Of a DNA stretch of 29,825 nt, positions 23,316 to 29,825 are shown in pieces (position 1 is the stretch's first letter; every line of letters starts with the position of its first letter). The notes under the pieces were generated by a model. It was given only the letters and a program-made list of their open reading frames with translations, did not search any database and was not told the DNA's origin. The position numbers and the translations under genes were made by a program. This DNA comes from an uncultured Campylobacter sp. (GTDB lineage: Bacteria; Campylobacterota; Campylobacteria; Campylobacterales; Campylobacteraceae): NCBI GenBank assembly GCA_900539505.1, contig UQCL01000021.1, positions 1 to 29,825 of the forward strand, read 5' to 3'.

Positions 23316-23744
23316 GCGCTTGGTCGCCCGGCGCACGTTTGCCGATTTGCACTGCCTGCCGTGCACGCCGTATGTTTTGTATTGCTCGCCGTGCACCGTC
23401 CGTCGCGAGATTTCTGTTTTGTGCTGTTCGCCGTATGCTGTTTGTTTTGCACTGCACATGCCTTGCGCCGCCTGTTTGCGCTGCTCGTCGCGTGGTATTA
23501 ATTTTGCGGCGGCTTCCGCGACACTACCGCCGCAGGATTTGGGGTGCTAAAAGAGGGCGCGGGCAATCTGAGAGCGTGGCTAAATCAGTGCACGTCCGAG
23601 TAGATCGCCGCCGCGGCGTAAATTTCATAAATTTAATCCGCCGAATAAAATTTACTCGCGCCGCCGTATCTTTGCGGCGTAAATTTTGCTAAAATTCGCT
23701 CCAGGCGCGAAATCTGCTGCGTAAATTTAGAAAAAGGTAAAATT
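23316..23744. other. Non-coding region with GCCGTATG/GCACTGC repeats and a promoter
   Basis: Low-complexity DNA at about 23350-23460 repeats phrases such as CGCCGTATG (twice), TTGCACTGC and GCCGTGCAC. These give a spurious Cys-rich ORF (23320-23550) and a second frame of similar length. The right half is RAATTY-rich. At 23684-23695 TTTTG-C-TAAAAT is a probable promoter for the DUF3137 gene, 49 nt before its start. Confidence 0.45.
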
Positions 23745-24725
23745 TTGAATCTAAACGAAGCCATAGTTGACACCGCCAAAAAGCAAAAAGAGTGCCGACT
23801 AGCATTTGTAAAGTATCTGTTTTTGGGAATTTTATTTATAATTGTACTGCCCGTGGGCGGCGGATTTGCCGTATGGTATCTTTTTGAAAATCGCCTTGCA
23901 CCGCTATTTTTCATCATTATCTATATTCCGTTTTTTCTCGCCGCGCTAATGGCTAATGCTAGCCGAGTGACCAGCGAGCTGGGAGATTACAAAGCGTTTT
24001 ATAAAGACGTTTTCGTCCGGGCCGCTATTCGCGAGGTAGATCCAAATTTTAGCTATGATCCAAATGCCGGCATCAGCCGTAAGGAATTTCGCAAAATCGG
24101 CATCTATTCGCCAGACGAGTTTCGCGCCGAAGATCAAATCGGAGGCATTTATAATGGCGTCAAATTTAGCCTCAGCGAAGCGACCCGCATCCCAAACGGC
24201 GCGACGCTGGAGCTAAGCGACTCGGCGGCGCTAAATTTGCTATCCGCGATAATTTTTGCTTGGTCGACGATGAAGGATATGCAGGCATTTAGCGGCTCGG
24301 TCTTGATCTGCGAGTTTTACAAGAAATTTAGCGGGCAAACTATAGTCGCGAGCCGCACGCTAAATACTAAATTTTTAGGCGAAAAAGAGCAGATGGACGA
24401 CGTGTTTTTTAGCAAAGAATTTCGGGTCTTTGCGGACGATAAAGTAGAGGCGAGGTATCTTTTGACGCCCGCGTTTATGGAGTGCCTGCGAGAGCTAAAG
24501 GAAAAATTTGCGGGGAAAATGGGGCTGAGCGCGGCGTTTATGGACGATAAATTTTATCTATTTTTAAACGGAGCGAAAAATAAGTTTGAAACGACGCTCT
24601 TTTCGCCGCCGCCGAGCTTAGAGGACGCCGCGCAGATAAAAAAGGAAATTTTAGAGCTTTTATCTATCATAGACGAGCTAAATTTAAACCCGGATTTAAG
24701 CGGGGCGGCGATTTTGGCTGATTAA
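23745..24725 (+). CDS. DUF3137 family membrane protein
   Basis: A 326-aa protein with two hydrophobic helices (about 22-47 and 50-70), then a soluble domain. Family marks include FSYDPNAGISRKEFRKIGIY with DEFRAEDQIGG just after it, GSVLICEFYKKFSGQTIV, FSKEFRVFADDKVEARYLLTP and a conserved LFSPPP near the C-terminus. DUF3137 proteins are widespread and of unknown function, probably facing the cytoplasm from the inner membrane. The start is TTG, supported by AAAAAGG seven nt upstream; no in-frame ATG is close. Confidence 0.85.
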   Translation: MNLNEAIVDTAKKQKECRLAFVKYLFLGILFIIVLPVGGGFAVWYLFENRLAPLFFIIIYIPFFLAALMANASRVTSELGDYKAFYKDVFVRAAIREVDPNFSYDPNAGISRKEFRKIGIYSPDEFRAEDQIGGIYNGVKFSLSEATRIPNGATLELSDSAALNLLSAIIFAWSTMKDMQAFSGSVLICEFYKKFSGQTIVASRTLNTKFLGEKEQMDDVFFSKEFRVFADDKVEARYLLTPAFMECLRELKEKFAGKMGLSAAFMDDKFYLFLNGAKNKFETTLFSPPPSLEDAAQIKKEILELLSIIDELNLNPDLSGAAILAD

Positions 24726-24805
24726 CGCGCGCCGCTATTTATCGGCTAAAATTTACTTGCGCTGCGCCAGGATCGCCGTTATTCTCCGCTACCGACCGAG
24801 ATCCG

Positions 24806-25075
24806 CTACGGCTTGGATCGCTCATTTTCGCTACCGGCAGGGGCGCGCTTAAGTAGCTCCTGTTCGCGAGCGAATAATCTGCAAAATTTCTCCCAGTCGT
24901 GCAGATAGACGAGCCTGTGCTCTTTGCCGCTTTCGTCTATGTATATGCCCTGCGTCGAGCCAAGACTCATCTTTTGCCAGTAGCCGAAAAACGGCAACGC
25001 CTCGATATCATCTTGCAGCACGCCTCGCATCATGCCGTTATCGTAAATTTTTAGATCGTAGTAGGTCCTTTTCAT
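24806..25075 (-). CDS. Small hypothetical protein
   Basis: An 89-aa soluble protein starting at ATG with AAAGG five nt upstream. It is mixed alpha/beta by eye, with aromatic-rich segments (LPFFGYWQK, YLHDWEKFCRLF) and a charged Pro-rich tail. No family recognised. It is the last of four minus-strand genes and is separated from the next by 213 bp of RAATTY-rich DNA, so it is probably transcribed alone. Confidence 0.6.
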   Translation of the reverse strand: MKRTYYDLKIYDNGMMRGVLQDDIEALPFFGYWQKMSLGSTQGIYIDESGKEHRLVYLHDWEKFCRLFAREQELLKRAPAGSENERSKP

Positions 25076-25288
25076 TTTAACCTTTCTAAATTTTATCGCG
25101 ACGAAATTTTATCGTGATGGAGTTCTTAAATTTGCATCGGGATAAAATTCCGCCTTTTAGAATTTTGCGCGTCGCGAAATTTACCGCAAATTCCGCGACT
25201 TTGGATTTGCAGCGTTAAGCCTCGATGGCTTTAAATTTTGCAGCGCTAACCCTTGATGAGCTCTGCAGAATTTCACCACAAGTAAAAT

Positions 25289-26218
25289 TTAGCCCGCCAG
25301 CGCCTTTAGCTGCTCGGCGCTTAGCCCGTCAACCAAAATATAGCTCGCATCGATGAAGCGGTAGTTTTGCTTCGGCAGACGCGCGATAAACTCGCCGTAT
25401 TCCAGCTCGGCGATCGCATGGTAGTTACCTGCGTCGTTTTCGTCGCCCTCTATGCCTATGAGCGCGATCTGCCAGCGCGCGACGTCGCTATTTTTCAGGA
25501 TATCTGCGTTTTGCCACTCCACAAACGGCTTGTAAGGCAGGATAGTGGGCAGGTCTTGCGTGAGCGCGTATGAGCCAATTATCGTGCCGTCATCCCCATT
25601 TCGGTAAAACCTCTGGTGTGCGCTGTAAGCGTCGAGGTACTGCACCTCGGTTAGCCGTTTGCTAAACTCGGCGGCGGGGTTATACGAGGCTAAAATTTCA
25701 TCCATCATTGCGCGGTTTATCGCAAAAGGCCTCTCTACTCCGTAGCAAAAATTTACCTCCGTATCGCCGCTTAAGTGTTGATCTATCGAATGCAGCCCCG
25801 CCGCTATATCGCGCTCGTAGTCGAATTCCTCTATCCTGTCGTGAGTGTAAATTTCGCCGCCTTCACCCGCGATCTCGCTTTCTAGCTGCTTAGATAGCGC
25901 CTGCAGATATGAGATCGCCAAAACCCAATCAAAGACCGTCGTGGGCGTATTTACGCGCACGGCGTAGCTTTGCTGCTCCTCGTCATATCTTAGCTCCATC
26001 CCGCGCCCGCTCTTGCCCCGCACGCCTAAAATCAGACACTCATGCTCGCTCAAAAGCGATTTAAAAAACGCCCTTTCATCGAAATCCTCGGCGCTCTCGT
26101 CTATGCCAAATACCGATAGATCGGGCAGGAGATCCAATGCCTCGCTAACGCTCATGGCGTCCGAATACCCCATAAATAGCGGTCGCTTTTTGTTTTTGAC
26201 GCGGAATTCTACGCTCAT
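25289..26218 (-). CDS. DUF4299-like protein
   Basis: A 309-aa soluble protein. The frame is open for 40 codons further upstream, but the ATG at 26218 is chosen because AAAGGAT precedes it and the extension reads as translated promoter DNA. The N-terminus MSVEFRVKNKK and the following beta-rich domain, with an LPDLSVFGID segment, resemble DUF4299 proteins, which are often found near polymorphic-toxin and immunity genes in Firmicutes and Fusobacteria. The match is by memory and moderate. A TATAAT promoter lies 28 nt upstream, within a DNA module shared with the DUF1963 gene. Confidence 0.7.
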   Translation of the reverse strand: MSVEFRVKNKKRPLFMGYSDAMSVSEALDLLPDLSVFGIDESAEDFDERAFFKSLLSEHECLILGVRGKSGRGMELRYDEEQQSYAVRVNTPTTVFDWVLAISYLQALSKQLESEIAGEGGEIYTHDRIEEFDYERDIAAGLHSIDQHLSGDTEVNFCYGVERPFAINRAMMDEILASYNPAAEFSKRLTEVQYLDAYSAHQRFYRNGDDGTIIGSYALTQDLPTILPYKPFVEWQNADILKNSDVARWQIALIGIEGDENDAGNYHAIAELEYGEFIARLPKQNYRFIDASYILVDGLSAEQLKALAG

Positions 26219-26244
26219 CGTTTTATCCTTTGTTAAATTAGCAA

Positions 26245-26287
26245 AATTATAGCGAAATTTTACCTGCCGCGGCGAGCTAAATTTGCG
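26245..26287 (-). promoter_or_regulatory. Promoter module, copy 1 (for the DUF4299-like gene)
   Basis: On the minus strand TATAAT lies at 26251-26246 within the phrase TTCGCTATAATTT. The whole 43 bp aligns with 28261-28304 at about 41 of 44 positions (one single-base gap). The copies keep orientation and distance to a gene start. Confidence 0.6.
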
Positions 26288-26361
26288 CTCGCAAGTCCGC
26301 ATTGCTGGTTGCACGAGCGTGCGCCGCAGCCCGCACAAAACTCACTAATAATCGCGAAAGC

Positions 26362-27171
26362 TTACGCGCCGATCGCGTCTTTTAGGCTCTGTGCGCACAA
26401 ACCCGCATCCTTTAGCTCGCGCAAAATTTCGCCCATCAGCTCCTCTTTGAAAACGTCCAATATCATTGCGCCCGCGTCCAGCTCAGCATAGCGCAGAGCG
26501 GGCTCGCTGAAGTTTTTAAGCTCTTTAAACCGCCGCTCGCCCCGCCTGGCAAATCCGAGCCGAACCTCGTTCGGGCTAAGGCTCAGCATGCCGCTATCGC
26601 GAGCGAAATTATACACGCTAAAGCCGTAAAGCTGCGGATCGGCGGCTTTAGCTCGCAGGCCTAAAATTTCCTCCAGCCGCGCCTTCGTGCCATTTAGATC
26701 AAGCCCCGTTTGCAGCGCGATCTTGCCGCCCGTGTCGAGCCGCAAAAGCGCCAAAAACGAAGCGAAATCCTGCGCGATGATGCTTTGCTCATCGCATTCT
26801 ACGTCGATGTGGGCGACCGCAAGCACCTCGCTGGCGCGGTAGTCCAGGCACAGATACCAATGCCCGTCGCCGCTGAACGGCACCAGCCCGTCAAGTTCGA
26901 AGCTCACGCACTCGCGCTCTTCGCCCCAGCTAAAGCGCGTAAGCGACGGATGCGCCTCGCCGATGCCGCTGATGGCGTCCAGCGGGTAGCCCTCTAGCTC
27001 GTAGCGCAGGTAGCCGCCGTTTTGGATGCTCAGCATCATGACTAGCTCGCGCGGCAGGGCGTGTTCTAGCTCCTCTTCCGCGGCCCTCAGCGCCTCGGGC
27101 GTGAGCGGTTCTTGCAGATATGGCAGGTAGATCGGCCTGCGCCAGATGTTTGCAAGCTCGTTTGCGTTCAT
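26362..27171 (-). CDS. SMI1/KNR4 (SUKH) family protein
   Basis: A 269-aa soluble protein. The SUKH core is at about 22-155: LTPEALRAAEEEL, LPRELVMMLSIQNGG (the LP...NGG signature), LVPFSGDGHWYLCLDY and the ending AQDFASFLALL. Bacterial SUKH proteins frequently serve as immunity proteins against polymorphic or contact-dependent toxins, but also occur without toxins. The extra C-terminal domain (about 170-269) is unrecognised. ATG with AAAGGAG upstream. No toxin is encoded nearby. Confidence 0.82.
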   Translation of the reverse strand: MNANELANIWRRPIYLPYLQEPLTPEALRAAEEELEHALPRELVMMLSIQNGGYLRYELEGYPLDAISGIGEAHPSLTRFSWGEERECVSFELDGLVPFSGDGHWYLCLDYRASEVLAVAHIDVECDEQSIIAQDFASFLALLRLDTGGKIALQTGLDLNGTKARLEEILGLRAKAADPQLYGFSVYNFARDSGMLSLSPNEVRLGFARRGERRFKELKNFSEPALRYAELDAGAMILDVFKEELMGEILRELKDAGLCAQSLKDAIGA

Positions 27172-27499
27172 TTTCGCTCCTTTAAATTTGCGGGTTAAAA
27201 TTTCAAGCGCGCCTTAAATTCCAAGCTCGAAGCCGAAATCTCGGGCTATAAAATTTTAAAATTTTACGGTGCCGAATTTTTCACGGCCCGCTCGCTGTAT
27301 TCGGCTCACCTGCATCTATTCGGCTCGCCTCTCGGCGGCTTAAATTTAACCTAGATCGGACATGTCGCCGTTAAAATTTAATCCGCACCGAGCGGGCTCA
27401 AAGCCGCGCGCCGATAAAATTCATCGTAAATTTACTCGCTCCCGGCGCCCGCCTGAAGCGGCGAAATTTTGCAAGCGAGCTAAATTTATCTTCGCGCGC
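27172..27499. repeat. RAATTY-dense intergenic region
   Basis: 328 bp with about 12 RAATTY sites and no credible gene; the ORF at 27362-27601 is an artefact overlapping the DUF1963 gene antisense. It contains the 19-mer (27251-27269) shared exactly with 22381-22399. No strong terminator was found for the DUF1963 gene. Confidence 0.5.
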
Positions 27500-28222
27500 C
27501 TAATCGAAATCATAATACAGGCTCCACGCGCCGTTTTGCGGGTTTTTAGCAAACATCAAGCTGCCGCCGTCAATGACGTTAAAATTAGCTTTTTCGTCTG
27601 AAGAGACCTGAAAAACGAACTGATAGCCCTCGCCGAAGTTCACTCCGGACTGGCAAAAGGAGGGGTAGCCGCCGAATTTCGTGCAGTTGTAATACTCCAG
27701 CCCAGCCGTGACGTCGGAATAATAAAGCCCGACCGACCTTTTAAGCTCCAAAATTTCGTGCACGACATCAGGCTCCAGCCCGCCGCCATCCCAAATGGGC
27801 GTATCGTCCGCGGCAAATTTGGGTTGCAAAGGAAAGGGCTTTATTTGCGAGCGTGGATTTGCAAGCTCCTTTATGACGAGCTCAGCCTCGTTTTTATACT
27901 CGCGGATCGCCCATAGGCCGTCCATATCATCATCAAATTTGCCGATAAGATCCTGCGAGATGAAGACCGCAAGCAGCTTGACGCCGTCCAAGACTTGCGG
28001 CACGTAGGGCAGCGCGGGCAGGTAAAACTGCGCCAGAGGGAGCATCGGCGCACCGTTTTTATCCGTCGGTAGCTCCTCATCCGCCGCGCAGGCGAGCACG
28101 CGGCCGATCCAGCACTCATCGATCGCGCCTCGCGGCCTCACACCGCCCGTCTGAAAATAGGTGATTTCGCGCGCGATTTTGCGTTGCAGCTCCTTAATCT
28201 TTTCTTGCAGATCCGTTTGCAT
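27500..28222 (-). CDS. DUF1963 (YwqG-like) protein
   Basis: A 240-aa soluble protein of the DUF1963 family (B. subtilis YwqG). Marks are an early LPLAQFYLPALP segment, LLAVFISQDL and the C-terminal KFGGYPSFCQSG motif (GGxP..Q), followed by the QFVFQVSSD and DGGSLMFAK strands. Its biochemical function is unknown. Family members often sit in toxin-immunity gene clusters, consistent with the neighbouring SUKH gene. ATG with AAAAGGA upstream and its own TATAAT promoter 40 nt before the start. Confidence 0.82.
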   Translation of the reverse strand: MQTDLQEKIKELQRKIAREITYFQTGGVRPRGAIDECWIGRVLACAADEELPTDKNGAPMLPLAQFYLPALPYVPQVLDGVKLLAVFISQDLIGKFDDDMDGLWAIREYKNEAELVIKELANPRSQIKPFPLQPKFAADDTPIWDGGGLEPDVVHEILELKRSVGLYYSDVTAGLEYYNCTKFGGYPSFCQSGVNFGEGYQFVFQVSSDEKANFNVIDGGSLMFAKNPQNGAWSLYYDFD

Positions 28223-28260
28223 TTGCGTCCTTTTCGGTTAGAATTTTAGCGCTTTTGTGA

Positions 28261-28304
28261 AATTATAGCGTAAATTTTACCCGCCGCCGCGAGCTAAATT
28301 TGCG
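28261..28304 (-). promoter_or_regulatory. Promoter module, copy 2 (for the DUF1963 gene)
   Basis: TATAAT on the minus strand at 28267-28262 within TTACGCTATAATTTC. Duplicate of 26245-26287. Confidence 0.6.
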
Positions 28305-28397
28305 GCGTAAGGAGTTGCGAAAAGTAAGCTTAAAGCTTTTTGAGAGTAAAATTTAAGTGGGTCGCATAGACGGTAAATTTAATCAAAAGGAGCGAAG

Positions 28398-29036
28398 ATG
28401 ACGAAGGATCAGTGCTGCGTTTTAAAGCATTTGACGGCGGGCGAGACGGGCGGTTTTGAGAAAACGGGCGAGATGAATGACGGCGAGTTTTTGGATGCGC
28501 TTATCGGAAAAGGGCTTGTTTGGATGCTTGACTGGGTCGGCGAGGACGAGACGGGAGAACTGGGTAAATTTATCAGCTCTAGGCTTGATGCGCTGCAAAG
28601 CGGCGTGTCACTAGACTGCGATAAAATTTACGCAAGGCTCGAAAAAGAAGCGAAAAAAGAGGGTTTCGAGCGCGGCGATGCGAGCCTATTTTTGATGAAC
28701 GAGTTTCAAAAGGCGCTAAAGAAGAGCGATTTTAGGCTCTTTACTTTGGATCTTCATAGTGATGCCTACTATCTGCTCGTCGCGCACAAGGACGCCGAGA
28801 AAGATTTTAAAAAGCTAGGCAAGCGCGAGGAGCTATTTTGGGATATCGCGCCGTGGGGCAAGCGCCGCAAAAGGCAGATCCTTTACGTCATAAACTGCGA
28901 GTGCGGCGAGATGTCCGCGTGGCAGCTGGATGCGGACGAGCCCTCTCCTAGAGATGAGGTTTGCGAGGTTTGCGGGCGGGTGCTTTTTGACGCAGACGGC
29001 AATGCGATGCAGCCTTTGGAGAAGGAGTTTATCTGA
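28398..29036 (+). CDS. Hypothetical protein with a possible C-terminal zinc ribbon
   Basis: A 212-aa soluble protein. The N-terminal half is helical; the FTLDLHSDAYYLLVAHKD segment (about 115-132) recalls DUF6630-type proteins, low confidence. Residues 167-193 hold Cys167-x-Cys169-Gly and Cys189-x2-Cys192-Gly, an arrangement that could bind zinc. ATG with AAAAGGAGCGAAG upstream. It is divergent from the DUF1963 gene, sharing a 175-bp intergenic region that includes promoter module copy 2. Confidence 0.68.
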   Translation: MTKDQCCVLKHLTAGETGGFEKTGEMNDGEFLDALIGKGLVWMLDWVGEDETGELGKFISSRLDALQSGVSLDCDKIYARLEKEAKKEGFERGDASLFLMNEFQKALKKSDFRLFTLDLHSDAYYLLVAHKDAEKDFKKLGKREELFWDIAPWGKRRKRQILYVINCECGEMSAWQLDADEPSPRDEVCEVCGRVLFDADGNAMQPLEKEFI

Positions 29037-29730
29037 TTTGGCTTATCGCGGTTTTGTGTGCGAAGTTCTGGCCGGATGAAAGTCAAATTTATTGCGCAAC
29101 TCGGCAGGATTTGACGCGTGGATTTGCTTTATCGCTCGGTGGAGAAACGCGGTTTAAATTTACAGCTCGCTTTGGCGGCGGAATATGTTTCGATAAGGCC
29201 CGCTTTGGTAGTAAAATACTGCTCGGCGCGGCTCACTTTGTTTTGCTGTTTGCGCGAGCGGCGAAATTTTGCGGCTTGCGTTTGCCTTAATAAGACTTCG
29301 GTAAGACGCACTATTTAGCGCTTGCGTTCTTGGCTTGATTTTTTATCCAGCAAGTTCGCAGTCGCGGGCGCATCTACCTATGCTACGCTAAATTTTGATT
29401 TTAATGGTTTTGGACGTAGGCTCGCGCGGCTAAAAATCAAAATTTTGCCCTGCCGCGGGCGCTAAATTTACAATTTCTAAATTTAAAATTTTAAGCGTAA
29501 ATTTTGATCTAAAATTTCCAAAGTCGCTAAATTTTAAAATTTAAATGCAATACGAGCTTACCGGCTCGCTAGCCATAGAGCTCGTAAATTCCGCCGTTGC
29601 AGGAGCGGCAAGCTCGTTTGATTTAAAGATAAGGCAAAATTTTAGCTAGCGCGCCCACGCAGAACCCCAATGCTAGCGCGCCCGAAAACGCGCCTTATTT
29701 GAAATCCAAAACCGACGAGGTGCGACGAGG
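29037..29730. other. Long non-coding region at the right edge
   Basis: About 690 bp without a convincing gene. Overlapping ORFs at 29054-29318 on both strands look artefactual. It holds a 13-bp perfect inverted repeat (29390-29402 with 29433-29445), seven RAATTY sites within about 85 bp (29461-29545), a 34-codon ATG ORF at 29545-29649 without a good ribosome-binding site, and a 12-bp direct repeat GCTAGCGCGCCC (29645-29656, 29672-29683). On the minus strand, 29700-29629 encodes a 23-residue hydrophobic stretch between stops, possibly a membrane-protein relic. Confidence 0.4.
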
Positions 29731-29825
29731 CTAGCCGCGAGCTTTGGCGATGCACGCCTCGATCGCCGCCATCACCGCTGCGCGAAATCCCGCCGCCTCC
29801 AGTGCCGCGAGCCCCTCTATTGTCG
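29731..29825 (-). CDS. C-terminal end of an unidentified gene (cut by the window edge)
   Basis: Reading leftward from the edge, 30 codons end at TAG 29731-29733. The peptide is helical and Ala-rich (LAALEAAGFRAAVMAAIEAC), and third positions are strongly G/C as in the housekeeping genes here, so it looks like genuine coding sequence. Too little is visible to name a family. Confidence 0.55.
   Translation of the reverse strand, partial: TIEGLAALEAAGFRAAVMAAIEACIAKARG

Noticed and set aside
23320..23550. 76-codon Cys-rich ORF (Leu/Pro/Cys/Thr repeats) that could look like a metal-binding peptide
   Set aside because: The cysteines come from GCACTGC/CGCCGTGC DNA repeats; another frame is equally open, start is TTG with no ribosome-binding site.
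26219..26338. 40-codon N-terminal extension of the DUF4299-like protein
   Set aside because: It covers the predicted promoter and lacks a ribosome-binding site; the internal ATG at 26218 has AAAGGAT.

Overview
The window reads as a stretch of an epsilonproteobacterial (Campylobacterales) chromosome, most likely a Campylobacter of unusually high G+C. The evidence is the gene run rpsB-tsf-ABC ATPase-(acidic repeat protein)-gmk-tatA-argS, which as I recall is the C. jejuni order, together with a c553-type cytochrome, a Cys-rich Sel1/Hcp-type protein and TATAAT promoters with a TTTTG element instead of a clear -35 box. In C. jejuni fliR sits between the ABC ATPase and the acidic protein; here only 57 bp lie there. 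A missing flagellar gene plus G+C in the mid-40s (by eye) suggests a non-flagellated species such as C. gracilis. That species call is an inference.

Layout. 212-1396: two-gene operon (DUF4230-like membrane protein and an unknown). 1599-2200, minus strand: decayed six-TM membrane protein gene. 2722-3945: AT-richer secreted ankyrin-repeat protein, followed by a possible 57-aa ORF and tRNA-Glu(CUC). 4514-5968, minus: glutamine-rich lipoprotein and bioB. 6300-9000: mnmG and an unknown membrane protein. 9324-10877: stand-alone PvdE/YojI-type ABC exporter. 11157-11477: cytochrome c. 11581-13126: riboflavin synthase and pgeF. 13334-14473: iadA. 14758-22032: the translation/secretion operon. 22533-24725: Sel1/Hcp-like protein and a DUF3137 protein. 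24806-28222, minus: four small-protein genes including DUF4299-like, SUKH (SMI1/KNR4) and DUF1963 (YwqG) families, the last two often linked to toxin immunity; no toxin gene is visible. 28398-29036: unknown protein with a possible zinc ribbon. The right edge cuts a minus-strand gene.

The strongest unexplained signal is a short word. RAATTY, nearly always within A/T-extended forms such as AAATTTTA, fills the non-coding DNA at about one per 20-30 bp, against roughly one per 750 bp expected from composition, and is much rarer inside conserved genes. It also fills two in-frame low-complexity insertions in the essential enzymes RibE (about 49 aa) and ArgS (about 73 aa). RAATTY is the CtsM methylation site that marks DNA for natural transformation in C. 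jejuni, so these may be uptake- or methylation-related word arrays that have also entered protein-coding genes.
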